Assembly (NCBI GenBank): GCA_025800125.1
Contig: JAOXSF010000058.1
Span: 1-58,118, forward strand
From: Marinobacterium sp.
GTDB taxonomy: Bacteria > Pseudomonadota > Gammaproteobacteria > Pseudomonadales > Balneatricaceae
Direction: 5' to 3'
Length of the DNA: 58,118 nt
In this document: positions 9,483 through 17,943 of the stretch, piece by piece
How positions within the stretch are numbered: position 1 is the stretch's first letter
How the letters are laid out: each line of letters starts with the position of its first letter
Notes under the pieces: generated by a model
The model's database searches: none
Told to the model about the DNA's origin: nothing
What the model saw: only the letters and a program-made list of their open reading frames with translations
Program-made: the position numbers and the translations under genes

Positions 9483-9498
9483 TGGCATAAAGCTTGCT
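9483..9498 (+). promoter_or_regulatory. Sigma-54 (RpoN) promoter
   Basis: TTGGCATAAAGCTTGCT contains the invariant GG at 9484-9485 and GC at 9496-9497 with exactly 10 bp between them, fitting TGGCAC-N5-TTGCW at nearly every conserved position. The predicted start of transcription is about 9509. No open frame follows within the expected distance; the transcript is the A-rich RNA described next. Confidence 0.82.
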
Positions 9499-9508
9499 TA
9501 ATATAAAA

Positions 9509-9715
9509 GCACAACAACGAAGAAGACGTCGCCCCTGACGCTATCAATAAAAATAACAACAGGTGAAGGGTAGGCAGACGATGTGCCTCGAAAAATAACA
9601 ATAATGAGGTCTGGACGCTGATCGTTAACAGACTGTGGGTTATACCGCAGGAATAATAAAAATAAAGCCAGGCTGTATAATCAGGAGCCTGCTAACGATC
9701 AGCGTTAATTTCCTT
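9509..9715 (+). ncRNA. CrcZ-like Hfq-binding small RNA (candidate)
   Basis: The predicted transcript alternates A-rich single-stranded runs with short hairpins. A-rich runs are near 9511-9525 (ACAACAACGAAGAAG), 9546-9560 (AATAAAAATAACAAC), 9591-9605 (AAAAATAACAATAAT) and 9652-9666 (AATAATAAAAATAAA). These are AANAANAA repeats, the Hfq/Crc-binding pattern of Pseudomonas CrcZ, CrcY and CrcX. Between them are small hairpins CGTC/GACG, AGGCA/TGCCT, CTGTGG/CCGCAG and CAGGCT/AGCCTG. A 13-bp inverted repeat ACGCTGATCGTTA (9615-9627) / TAACGATCAGCGT (9693-9705) closes the 3' half and is followed by a U-rich stretch. CrcZ RNAs are made from sigma-54 promoters under CbrAB and titrate Hfq/Crc when carbon is poor. 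The 3' end is uncertain and could reach about 9983. Confidence 0.7.
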
Positions 9716-9741
9716 TCTCCTTTCTCCTTTCTCCTTTCTCT
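9714..9741 (+). repeat. Four tandem TTTCTCC heptamers
   Basis: TTTCTCC is repeated at 9714, 9721, 9728 and, with one change, 9735. It follows the closing stem of the candidate sRNA. If transcribed, the pyrimidine run is complementary to GGAG-type ribosome binding sites. Confidence 0.85.
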
Positions 9742-9852
9742 CCCGCGTGTTAGTCCTCTGCTCTGTTCATCTCTGTCGCTTTTGTCCATATCGCCATCCG
9801 CCAATGACTCGGTCAGATTATTTCGCTTTGCGTACATCAGTCGGTTTTACAC

Positions 9853-9890
9853 CAGTGCTCTGCTCATCAGTGCTCTGCTCATCAGTGCTA
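9853..9890 (+). repeat. 15-bp tandem repeat with an inverted partner
   Basis: CAGTGCTCTGCTCAT is perfectly repeated at 9853-9867 and 9868-9882, then partly again. An inverted partial copy (CTGATGAGCAGAG) lies at 9954-9966, so the interval could fold back on itself around the terminator at 9912-9942. Confidence 0.8.
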
Positions 9891-9911
9891 TGTCTGGCTG
9901 AACCGCAGGTA

Positions 9912-9942
9912 TAAAAAACCCGAACCATAAAAGATTCGGGTC
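9912..9942 (-). terminator. Terminator of gshA
   Basis: Stem ACCCGAA/TTCGGGT with loop CCATAAAAGA; the AAAAAA before it gives a U tract read leftward, so it ends the gshA transcript. A weaker rightward stem AGCAG/CTGCT followed by TTTTT at about 9960-9983 could end the sRNA transcript if it extends that far. Confidence 0.8.
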
Positions 9943-10009
9943 GATAGCAGAGCCTGATGAGCAGAGTGGCAGGCCTGCTTTTTCTGCGCTACAGGGTTAC
10001 TGCGCTATA

Positions 10010-11578
10010 TCACTGCTGGGCCATGTAGTCTGCCAGGAAGGCATCGAAGTCGACCGTATCGGCCGCTTCAATTTCACGCTGCTGTGCCAGTGATACTTTT
10101 GCTTGTTCATGCAGAGATGCAGCTGTTTCTGCTGTCAGTGGTGTTGCCAGCAGAGTTTCACGGTGGCGGCGGCTTTCGCGCAATATCAGTGCATCATAGC
10201 TGAGGTTTTCCTGCTGCAGGGTGGCCAGAATCCGGGCGGATGGTGTCAGCTGTGGGTCAGCAATACGGTCACGCTGAGCGGCGATAGCAGTTGCGTAGCG
10301 ACCATTCTTATCACCTTGATCCAGCAACTGCGCTATGGCATCACAGCGCTGCAGAATATGTTCAGCCCAGTCAGTCAGCAGATATTCACCTTGCAGGTTG
10401 TGCAGAGTCAGGCCGGGTTCGCGGCCACGGGTGACCACTTTGTCGTGGTTCTCCATGATCAGCTGACATTCTTCATCGGTCAGCTCAATATCAGAACGCA
10501 GCAGGCAACTGAGCAGGAACAGATCCATAAAATCGGCCTGCTGCTGGTCAATGCCCAGTGGCAGGAATGGGTTGATGTCAGTGTTGCGCACTTCAATATA
10601 CTGCACACCACGTGCTTGCAGTGCCTGCACCGGTTTTTCGCCCGACTCGGTTACCCGCTTGGGGCGAATATCACTGTAATACTCGTTTTCGATCTGCAGT
10701 ACATTGTCATTGAGCTGACGGTACTGATCATCCACTTTGACGCCCAGCTTCTGGTAATCTGCGTAGGGGGTCTGAATGGCTTCCTGTAAGGTTGCGGCGT
10801 AGGTGTCCAGCTGGTTGAAACAGATATTAAGTGAGGCCTGCGCTTTGTTGGAGTAACCCAGATCGCTCATACGCAGTGATGTTGCGTAGGGCAGATAGAG
10901 GGTCTCATCGTCCAGGGTCTGCAGCTGGTGGTCTTTATCCTGCAGGAAAGAGCGTGATAGTGCAGGAGAGGCGCCAAACAGGTATAGCAGTAACCAGGAA
11001 TCGCGGCGGAAGTTGCGAATCAGCTTGAAATAACTGGCGCTGCGAAAATCTTGCAGGCTACCGGTATCGCCACAGTACTGCTGATAGGGTGACCACAGGC
11101 TTTCCGGTACCGAAAAGTTGTAATGGATGCCTGCGATGGCCTGCATTGCCTTGCCGTAACGGTGTTCCAGCCCAACCCGGTAGATGTATTTCATCTGGCC
11201 GATGTTGGAGCTGCCGTAGCGGGCAATTGGAATGACATCTTCATCTGGCAGGTAGCAGGGCATGCTGGCGCACCACAGTTCTTCCTCGCCCAGCTGGCTG
11301 AAGGTGAAGCGGTGCAGATCTGCCAGAAAGCCCAGTGCATCTTCACTGCGCTCGAATGTCGGTGTGATGAACTCCAGCAGCGCTTCCGAGTAGTCGGTGG
11401 TGATGCTGCCGTGGGTCAGGGTAGAGCCCAGCGCGGCAGGGTGATCTGTCTGCGCCAGCTGGCCATTGGCATCAACACGCAGCCCTTCTTTTTCGATCCC
11501 GTGCAGGATCCCTTTCAGCAGGTCGCCGTGGCCGCTCTGTTGCAGCCAGGTGACTGTATCGTTAAGTACCGCAGACAA
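10010..11578 (-). CDS. gshA: Glutamate-cysteine ligase
   Basis: First enzyme of glutathione synthesis, joining L-glutamate and L-cysteine with ATP. At 522 residues it is the proteobacterial GshA type 1 length. Family blocks include EKEGLRVDANGQLAQTDHP near residue 30, TDYSEALLEFITP, IEVRNTDINPFLPLGI and GREPGLTL. The start is TTG with AAGGA about 9 bases upstream; no better in-frame ATG is close. It is monocistronic, with its own terminator at 9912-9942 and tex about 150 bp upstream on the same strand. Confidence 0.95.
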   Translation of the reverse strand: MSAVLNDTVTWLQQSGHGDLLKGILHGIEKEGLRVDANGQLAQTDHPAALGSTLTHGSITTDYSEALLEFITPTFERSEDALGFLADLHRFTFSQLGEEELWCASMPCYLPDEDVIPIARYGSSNIGQMKYIYRVGLEHRYGKAMQAIAGIHYNFSVPESLWSPYQQYCGDTGSLQDFRSASYFKLIRNFRRDSWLLLYLFGASPALSRSFLQDKDHQLQTLDDETLYLPYATSLRMSDLGYSNKAQASLNICFNQLDTYAATLQEAIQTPYADYQKLGVKVDDQYRQLNDNVLQIENEYYSDIRPKRVTESGEKPVQALQARGVQYIEVRNTDINPFLPLGIDQQQADFMDLFLLSCLLRSDIELTDEECQLIMENHDKVVTRGREPGLTLHNLQGEYLLTDWAEHILQRCDAIAQLLDQGDKNGRYATAIAAQRDRIADPQLTPSARILATLQQENLSYDALILRESRRHRETLLATPLTAETAASLHEQAKVSLAQQREIEAADTVDFDAFLADYMAQQ

Positions 11579-11608
11579 AATTCGGTGTCCTTCTCTGGCG
11601 GATGAGGA

Positions 11609-11716
11609 AGCGGCTGATTATAGAACAGCCGCTTTCAAAATACTGGTTCCAGAACGGCAACACTGCCGCTCATTTTTGACGCTCAGCGGTGGCGTACAAC
11701 GCCGCTGTGCTGAGCG
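11609..11716 (-). other. Hairpins between tex and gshA
   Basis: Two inverted repeats follow tex: GCGCTCAGC/GCTGAGCGT with an inner GCGGC/GCC stem (about 11680-11716), and AGCGGCTG/CAGCCGCT (11609-11616 with 11626-11633). Neither has a leftward U tract, so they may stabilise the tex 3' end or act as weak terminators before gshA. Confidence 0.45.
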
Positions 11717-11731
11717 CAGTATAGATGCAGT

Positions 11732-14053
11732 TCAGCGGCCCAGTCCCAGTGCCCGCAGCTTATCGGCCATAGCGCTGTTACCGGGGGCTTTGCTGGATGT
11801 TGCTTTTCCTGCACCGTTATCAGTTGCTTTTTTGCCAGCCGTTGCCTTGCCGTGGCTCTGTTTACGGGGCGGGTGAGCATCTGGTTTGTTGGTGGTGTGT
11901 TCTGTGTTGCTGCGTTGCCGCTTCATGGTCAGGCTGACCCGTTTGCGGGCCTGATCGACCTCCATCACCTGTACCTGAACAATATCTCCTGCTTTGACCA
12001 GTTCGTGGGGGTCACTGATAAAACGGTCAGCCAGCTGGGAAATATGTACCAGCCCATCCTGGTGTACGCCGATGTCGACAAAAGCGCCAAAATTGGTGAC
12101 GTTGGTGATCACGCCTTCCAGTTTCATGCCTGGTTGCAGGTCTTTCAGCGTTTCTACCCCCTCGGCAAACTGTGCAGTGCGAAACTCTGGGCGTGGGTCA
12201 CGTCCCGGTTTTTCCAGTTCGCGCAGCACGTCTGTGACCGTATATTCGCCAAACTGTTCCCGCAATGCCTGCTCGTTAACCTGTTTCAGCTCGGTGCTGT
12301 TGCCAATCAGCGCATCCAGGGTGCAATCTTGCTGTGCAGCAATCTGGTTAACCAGCGGATAGGACTCCGGGTGAACAGCGGAGTTATCCAGCGGGTTGTC
12401 ACCGCTGCGGATACGCAGGAACCCGGCGCACTGTTCAAATGCTTTCGGGCCCAGCCGTGCCACTTTAAGCAGCTGTTTGCGGTTATGGAATGGGCCATTA
12501 TCGTCCCTGTGAGCGACGATATTACCGGCGGTTGTTCGGTTCAGGCCTGCCACCTGGGTCAGCAGTTCAACCGAGGCAGTGTTCACATCAACCCCGACAT
12601 GGTTTACACAGTCTTCGACCACGGCGTCCAGGCTATGGGCCAGATGATTCTGGTCAACATCATGCTGATACTGGCCGACACCAATTGCTTTGGGTTCAAT
12701 TTTTACCAGCTCGGCCAGTGGGTCCTGCAGGCGGCGACCGATGGATACGGCACCACGCAGGCTGACATCCAGTTGCGGGAACTCTTTGGCAGCATTTTCT
12801 GATGCAGAATACACCGATGCCCCGGCTTCACTGACCATCACCACCGTCAGGCCGTTGTGCTGGCTGGCCAGCTCGCGAGCCAGCTGTTCGGTTTCACGTG
12901 AAGCGGTGCCATTGCCCACGCTGATCAGCTCAACCTGGTGACTGCGTACCAGCTTGTCCAGTGTTACCAGCGCCCGATCCCACTGTTTTTGTGGGGCGTG
13001 GGGATAAATTGTATCGGTCGCCAGCAGTTTGCCGGTGGCATCAACCACAGCGACTTTACAGCCGGTGCGCAGGCCCGGGTCCAGTGCCAGCGTGGTACGT
13101 GGGCCCGCAGGGGCGGCCAGCAGCAGATCTTTCAGGTTACGGGCAAATACGCGAATGGCTTCTTCTTCTGCCTGGCTGCGTAGCTGTTTGAGCAGATCGC
13201 TGCTCAGTTGCGGATGCAGTTTCTGTTTCCAGCACTGGGCCGCGCAATCCAGTAACCAGCGGCCCTGCAGTCTGTGATGGTGGCTGATACGTTCGGCACC
13301 TTCATTTTCTGCGCCTTCAGGGGGCTGCAGGCTGTGCTTCAGTACGCCTTCCTGCTCACCGCGCAGAATCGCCAGCGCCCGGTGTGAAGGTATTTTGCGC
13401 AGTGGCTCGTTGTAATCGAAGTAGTCGCGGAACTTACTGTTTTCGTCCGCTTTGCCACGGGCGGCGCGTACCTGCAGCTCACCCTGTCCTTGCAGCCACT
13501 GACGCAGGTTACCCAGCAGATCAGCATCTTCGGCAAAGCGCTCAATCAGAATCTGGCGCGCACCTTCCAGCGCATCCTCGACACTGTGTATATCTCCCTG
13601 CACAAAAGGCTGCGCCAGGTTGTGTGGTGTGCTGCCCGGTTGCTGTTGTAGCTGATCTGCCAGTGGCTCAAGCCCGGCTTCGCAGGCCTTCTGAGCTTTG
13701 GTGCGGCGTTTGGGGCGAAAGGGCAGGTAAAGATCTTCCAGTCTGCCTTTGCTGTCTGCCGCCAGAATCTGTGCTTCCAGTGTAGTGGTCAGTTTACCCT
13801 GTTCGCGGATGCTGGCCAGCACGGTGTCGCGACGGCTGTTCAGATCGCGCAGATAGCCCAGTCGTTCATGCAGATTACGTAGCTGAGTATCGTCCAGCGC
13901 CCCGGTGACCTCTTTGCGGTAACGGGCGATAAAGGGCACGGTGGCACCTTCATCCAGCAGGCCGATGGCAGCGCTGACCTGTTGTGGACGAACTTGCAGT
14001 TCGCGGGCAATCTGGTGGTCGATAGATGGCAGTTCAGGGCGTTCTGTAGACAT
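11732..14053 (-). CDS. tex: Tex family RNA-binding transcription accessory protein
   Basis: A 773-residue Tex protein, a highly conserved nucleic-acid-binding factor linked to transcription and toxin-gene expression. In order: N-terminal helical Tex domain with VPFIARYRKEVTGALDD (residues about 35-51), the YqgF-like RNase H fold (ALDPGLRTGCKVAVVD), helix-hairpin-helix modules (VNTASVELLTQVAGL, NGPFHNRKQLLKV), and an S1 domain (GVITNVTNFGAFVDIGVHQ). The tail after S1 is low-complexity and basic (KPDAHPPRKQSHGKATAGKK), ending ALGLGR. Length is normal and no domain is missing. Confidence 0.96.
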   Translation of the reverse strand: MSTERPELPSIDHQIARELQVRPQQVSAAIGLLDEGATVPFIARYRKEVTGALDDTQLRNLHERLGYLRDLNSRRDTVLASIREQGKLTTTLEAQILAADSKGRLEDLYLPFRPKRRTKAQKACEAGLEPLADQLQQQPGSTPHNLAQPFVQGDIHSVEDALEGARQILIERFAEDADLLGNLRQWLQGQGELQVRAARGKADENSKFRDYFDYNEPLRKIPSHRALAILRGEQEGVLKHSLQPPEGAENEGAERISHHHRLQGRWLLDCAAQCWKQKLHPQLSSDLLKQLRSQAEEEAIRVFARNLKDLLLAAPAGPRTTLALDPGLRTGCKVAVVDATGKLLATDTIYPHAPQKQWDRALVTLDKLVRSHQVELISVGNGTASRETEQLARELASQHNGLTVVMVSEAGASVYSASENAAKEFPQLDVSLRGAVSIGRRLQDPLAELVKIEPKAIGVGQYQHDVDQNHLAHSLDAVVEDCVNHVGVDVNTASVELLTQVAGLNRTTAGNIVAHRDDNGPFHNRKQLLKVARLGPKAFEQCAGFLRIRSGDNPLDNSAVHPESYPLVNQIAAQQDCTLDALIGNSTELKQVNEQALREQFGEYTVTDVLRELEKPGRDPRPEFRTAQFAEGVETLKDLQPGMKLEGVITNVTNFGAFVDIGVHQDGLVHISQLADRFISDPHELVKAGDIVQVQVMEVDQARKRVSLTMKRQRSNTEHTTNKPDAHPPRKQSHGKATAGKKATDNGAGKATSSKAPGNSAMADKLRALGLGR

Positions 14054-14125
14054 GAAAAAGGGCTACCTTGCAGCGTTGAATCTGCGCTGCATGGTAGCAC
14101 AGTGCTGCAGTTGCGGTAGCCGTAA

Positions 14126-14887
14126 TCAACCTGTCTGAGGGCCGGATTGCAACGTCTGTTGTACCTGCTTCCAGCTCAGTGCCTGTTCATATTCGTTGGT
14201 CAGATGATTAATCAGCGCGTCCAGTGCCTGTTCGGCGCTGTCCAGCTGCTGGGCAGCGATGGCGTCATACAGTGCCTGGTGGTGTTCAATAATGAATTGC
14301 CGTTCCCGGAAACGATTAGCAACCATATTAGTCAGCGGTTGTAGCGCTTCAATCACGGTGTACATATTGAATTGCAACACCGGGTTGCTGGTGGCGTCGA
14401 CCAGGGCGCGGTGAAAGCGTACATCGGCTGCACAGAAATCTTCATCGCTGATGGGTTGCTGCTGCTGGTGCAGTGCGGCCGCCATTTCTGCCAGCTGGGC
14501 ATCAGTGCGCCGTTCGACCGCCAGTTTCAGACACAGCCGCTCCATCTCTCGTCGTGCTTCGCTGATCGCATGCAGATCAAACTCACCCATACTGACCATC
14601 ATTGTAGCGGTGCCAGTGAGGCTGTCGCTCATCTCTTCGCGGCTGGGGCGGTTAACGAAAGTGCCGCCTGCCGGGCCACGGCGTGAGCGGATCAGATGTT
14701 GTGCTGCCAGTCGTTTGAGGGCTTCACGAATGGTTGGACGGGAGACGTTAAAACGGCTGGCCAGTTCTGACTCGGTGGGCAGGCGTTCATCAATTTGCAA
14801 ATCACCATTAAGGATGGCGCTGCGGATCTGTTCGGCAATCTGCTTTGCCAGACTCTGGGTGACAACCTGGTTGTACTGAATGGCCAT
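14126..14887 (-). CDS. GntR family transcriptional regulator, FCD (FadR) subfamily
   Basis: A 253-residue regulator with an N-terminal winged helix-turn-helix (about 12-78; RLPTESELASRFNVSRPTIR) and a helical FCD effector domain (about 100-235) in which REMERLCLKLAVERR, DVRFHRALVDATSNP and IIEHHQALYDAIAA match the metal/effector-binding helices. FCD regulators usually repress and are released by small organic acids. It is divergent from the AcuI/YhdH reductase, and the gap contains a perfect operator of the subfamily type. It probably controls that reductase and itself; the ligand is unknown. Confidence 0.9.
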   Translation of the reverse strand: MAIQYNQVVTQSLAKQIAEQIRSAILNGDLQIDERLPTESELASRFNVSRPTIREALKRLAAQHLIRSRRGPAGGTFVNRPSREEMSDSLTGTATMMVSMGEFDLHAISEARREMERLCLKLAVERRTDAQLAEMAAALHQQQQPISDEDFCAADVRFHRALVDATSNPVLQFNMYTVIEALQPLTNMVANRFRERQFIIEHHQALYDAIAAQQLDSAEQALDALINHLTNEYEQALSWKQVQQTLQSGPQTG

Positions 14888-14951
14888 AGAAATCGGTCCG
14901 CTGGCTTGTGTGGCTGTTCAGTGTACCACAGAGTGATTAAAGGTATTTTTT

Positions 14952-14970
14952 CTATTTGTTTGACAAATAG
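14952..14970. promoter_or_regulatory. GntR/FCD operator overlapping a -35 box
   Basis: CTATTTGT-TTG-ACAAATAG is a perfect 8-bp inverted repeat with 3-bp spacer. Its core TTGTTTGACAA fits TNGTNNNACNA, the FadR-subfamily operator consensus. A consensus -35 TTGACA (14960-14965) for the rightward reductase is embedded in it, with TAATGT 18 bp further on as a weak -10, so bound regulator would block the promoter. Confidence 0.8.
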
Positions 14971-15062
14971 AAGATTGAGCGATTAATGTACAAGGCAACA
15001 CAGGCTCAGTGACGCCTGTTACCCAATTCAGCCCTGCAATCGGGCAAAGACAGGAGAGCACC

Positions 15063-16067
15063 ATGACAACTGCAAACGACAGCTTCAGAGCCCTGGTATT
15101 GCGTCAGGATGAAGATAAGAAAACGCTGGCCAGTCTGGAAACCCTGACCGTTGCTGACCTGCCTGACGAAGAGGTGCGGGTTGCGGTCGAGTATTCCAGC
15201 CTCAACTACAAGGATGGTATGGCAGTAACTGGCACCGGCAAGATCGTTTTACAGTGGCCGATGGTACCAGGGATTGATCTGGCCGGTACGGTGATTGAAT
15301 CTGCCAGTGAGGCCTACAAAGCAGGTGAGCGCGTGGTGCTGACCGGCTGGAGCGTGGGTGAAAAATACTGGGGTGGTTACAGCCAGCAACAGAAGCTGAA
15401 GGCGGACTGGCTGGTGCCGTTGCCAGATGGGTTGAGCACACAGCAGTCGATGGCGATTGGTACAGCGGGTCTGACAGCGATGCTGTGTGTAATGGCGCTG
15501 GAAGAGGGCGGTATTACACCTGAATCAGGTACGGTAGTGGTGACGGGTGCAGCCGGTGGCGTAGGCTCGGTGGCGGTGGCGATTCTGGCAAAACTGGGGT
15601 ATCAGGTTGCAGCCGTGACGGGCCGTGAATCAACCCATGAGTACCTGCGTGAGCTGGGTGCCAGCGAAATTCTCAGCCGTGAAGAGATGGCCGCCAAGCC
15701 TCGTCCACTGGAAAAACAGCGCTGGGCCGGTGCGGTAGATACCGTAGGTGGTGAGATGCTGGCACGGGTACTGGCAGAAACCGATTACAGTGGCACTGTG
15801 GCGGCGTGTGGCCTGGCCGGTGATTTCCGTCTGCCAACCTCGGTGATGCCATTTATCCTGCGTAATGTGCGTCTTCAGGGAGTGGATTCCGTGATGTGTC
15901 CGGTAGCACGTCGTAGCGAAGCCTGGCAGCGTCTGGCCCAGGATCTGCCCATGCAGAAACTGGAAGAGCTGATGCAGGTGGTGGGTCTGGATGAAGTGCA
16001 GGAACAGGCCGCGAAGATCATGCAGGGCCAGGTACAGGGCCGTGTGGTGGTTGATCTGAATAAATAA
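15063..16067 (+). CDS. acuI: MDR-family NADPH oxidoreductase, AcuI/YhdH type
   Basis: A 334-residue medium-chain reductase without the zinc ligands of true alcohol dehydrogenases. AcuI/YhdH proteins reduce acrylyl-CoA to propionyl-CoA with NADPH and protect against acrylate from DMSP or 3-hydroxypropionate metabolism. Seen: YSSLNYKDGMAVTGTGKI at residues about 45-62, PGIDLAGTV, the nucleotide motif GAAGGVGSVAVAIL, and GVDSVMCP near the C-terminus. The start is set by AGGAGA 6 bases before ATG at 15063; an in-frame extension to 15009 lacks a ribosome site. It is divergent from its likely GntR regulator. Acrylyl-CoA specificity is inferred from the family. Confidence 0.85.
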   Translation: MTTANDSFRALVLRQDEDKKTLASLETLTVADLPDEEVRVAVEYSSLNYKDGMAVTGTGKIVLQWPMVPGIDLAGTVIESASEAYKAGERVVLTGWSVGEKYWGGYSQQQKLKADWLVPLPDGLSTQQSMAIGTAGLTAMLCVMALEEGGITPESGTVVVTGAAGGVGSVAVAILAKLGYQVAAVTGRESTHEYLRELGASEILSREEMAAKPRPLEKQRWAGAVDTVGGEMLARVLAETDYSGTVAACGLAGDFRLPTSVMPFILRNVRLQGVDSVMCPVARRSEAWQRLAQDLPMQKLEELMQVVGLDEVQEQAAKIMQGQVQGRVVVDLNK

Positions 16068-16083
16068 CATTGCCGATCAGCAT

Positions 16084-16112
16084 CGGGTTTCCATGCTTTG
16101 CATGGAAACCCG
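16084..16112. terminator. Bidirectional hairpin between convergent genes
   Basis: CGGGTTTCCATGC and GCATGGAAACCCG form a perfect 13-bp stem with a TTT loop exactly between the acuI and pyk stop codons. It lacks a long U tract on either side but is well placed to end both transcripts. Confidence 0.75.
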
Positions 16113-16130
16113 ACAGGGCAGGACGCTGAA

Positions 16131-17567
16131 TCAGTGCACCATCAATACCTGCATGGAGTTGGTGCCACCGTCATTACCCAGTGCAGCACCACGGGTCAGC
16201 AGCACCAGATCACCAGCTTCCAGCTGGCCTTTTGCTTTCAGTCCTTCCAGAATTTCATGGTTCAGTTTGCTCTCTGCTACAGCGGTCGAGTCGAAAAACA
16301 TCGGCTCTACACCACGGTACAGTGCGACACGGCGCAGGGTGCGTTCGTGGCGGGTCAGGGCAAAAATCGGCAGGCCAGAGCGAATACGTGACATCCACAA
16401 CGGTGTAGAGCCGGACTCGGTCAGGCAGATAATCGCTTTTACGCCGGTCAGCTGGTTGGCGGTATACATGGCAGAACGGGCAATGGCTTCGTCAAAGCGT
16501 TCACAGGTCTGGGTGATACCGGTGGAGACCGGGCGTGACAGCAGGTGTTTCTCTGCGCCCTGGCAGATACGGGTCATCGCCTGAACCACCTCTACCGGGT
16601 GCTCACCCGCAGCCGTTTCAGCAGACAGCATCACGGCATCAGAACCATCCAGGATAGCGTTGGCAACATCGAACACTTCGGCACGGGTCGGCATCGGGTT
16701 CTGGATCATGCTCTCCATCATCTGAGTGGCGGTGATCACTACCCGGTTCAGTTCACGGGCGCGCTGGATAATATGTTTCTGTACGCCAATCAGCTCGGCA
16801 TCACCAATTTCTACGCCCAGATCACCACGGGCCACCATGGCACCGTCGCAGGCCAGCAGGATTTCGTCCAGTGCTTCTGCGCTGGTGACAGTTTCAGCGC
16901 GCTCGACCTTGGCGATAATCTCGGCCCGGCTACCAGCTTCATCCAGCAGACGGCGTGCTTCCAGCAGATCGTCTGCGGTGCGTGGGAAAGATACCGCGAC
17001 ATAATCCATATCCAGCTCAGCGGCGGTTTTTATATCGCGGCGGTCTTTGTTGGTCAGTGCTGCTGCTGACAGGCCGCCCCCCTGTTTATTGATACCCTTG
17101 TTATTGGACAGTGGGCCGCCGATAACGACTTCTGTGTGTACTTTGCTGCCTTCAACGCTGAGCACCTGCAACTGCACCCGGCCGTCATCCAGCAGCAGCA
17201 GATCACCCGGCGCGCTGTCCTGTGGCAGGTTCTTGTAGTCCAGCCCCACTTGTTGCTGGTTGCCAGCGGTGCTGTCCAGCTCTGAATCCAGGGTAAAGTG
17301 ATCACCGATACTCAGCATGACCGGGCCTTCTTTGAAGCGGGCGATACGGATTTTCGGACCTTGAAGGTCGCCCAGTACCGCGACTGAAATACCCAGCTTA
17401 CGGGCGGTTGCACGGACCGCTGCGGCGCGTTGACGGTGATCATCGGCGCTGCCATGGGAGAAGTTGAGACGGACGGTGTTAACGCCACTGCGCAGCAGCT
17501 GTTCCAGAACATCATCTTTGTCAGTGGAGGGGCCCAGTGTGGCCACGATTTTGGTGCGTTTGAGCAT
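16131..17567 (-). CDS. pyk: Pyruvate kinase
   Basis: Converts phosphoenolpyruvate and ADP to pyruvate and ATP. From the ATG at 17567 the protein is 478 residues: [16 protein letters not shown], then [17 protein letters not shown], the B-domain, the AKVERAE and [10 protein letters not shown] metal-binding blocks, and [10 protein letters not shown] 16-residue upstream extension in frame is unlikely because the conserved protein begins at MLKRTKI. Sequence style resembles the PykA (type II) group. It stands alone between convergent acuI and divergent dctB-like genes. Confidence 0.95.
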   Translation of the reverse strand: MLKRTKIVATLGPSTDKDDVLEQLLRSGVNTVRLNFSHGSADDHRQRAAAVRATARKLGISVAVLGDLQGPKIRIARFKEGPVMLSIGDHFTLDSELDSTAGNQQQVGLDYKNLPQDSAPGDLLLLDDGRVQLQVLSVEGSKVHTEVVIGGPLSNNKGINKQGGGLSAAALTNKDRRDIKTAAELDMDYVAVSFPRTADDLLEARRLLDEAGSRAEIIAKVERAETVTSAEALDEILLACDGAMVARGDLGVEIGDAELIGVQKHIIQRARELNRVVITATQMMESMIQNPMPTRAEVFDVANAILDGSDAVMLSAETAAGEHPVEVVQAMTRICQGAEKHLLSRPVSTGITQTCERFDEAIARSAMYTANQLTGVKAIICLTESGSTPLWMSRIRSGLPIFALTRHERTLRRVALYRGVEPMFFDSTAVAESKLNHEILEGLKAKGQLEAGDLVLLTRGAALGNDGGTNSMQVLMVH

Positions 17568-17943
17568 TATTGCATCTCGCTGTGTGCATATGGGAGGGCG
17601 GGTGCCTGGCGCCACAACACCGTAAGGTGTGTCGGCTCTGTCAGGCTTATACCAGGGTATGGCCGCCAGCCGGTTATTTCAAGTGATCTCCAGGTCAATC
17701 CTGTAAGCGCGGCAGGTAGCCGTTTGTCAGATTGCTACCTGATAGCGGTTTCAGAGACTTTGCACCGTGAACATAGAGCGTTGCGCCGCACAGACAGGCT
17801 TTATCGGGTGTCAGGGCTTTGCAGAGTACATATTTTGCGCAGAACAGGTAAGAGTACGCATAATAGCCGGACTGAGTGGTCTGTGCCGCGGTGTATCACC
17901 GATTGCCGTATCTTTGTATACCTCTGTTACTGGAGTCTGAGCT
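17568..17943. other. Divergent promoter region with two inverted repeats
   Basis: No gene is seen in this 376-bp gap between pyk and the sensor kinase. It holds ACACC-GTAA-GGTGT (17617-17630) and CAGGTAGC/GCTACCTG (17713-17720 with 17734-17741). Either could be an operator; no clear sigma-70 or sigma-54 promoter was identified with confidence. Confidence 0.5.

Noticed and set aside
9635-9901. Open frame for an 88-residue hydrophobic Ser/Leu-rich peptide
   Set aside because: It lies across the A-rich sRNA and the TTTCTCC and TGCTCTGCTCATCAG repeats, starts with GTG without a ribosome site, and its composition simply reflects the repeats.
11852-12802. 316-codon open frame antisense to tex
   Set aside because: Tex domains are intact on the other strand; this frame has no recognisable features.
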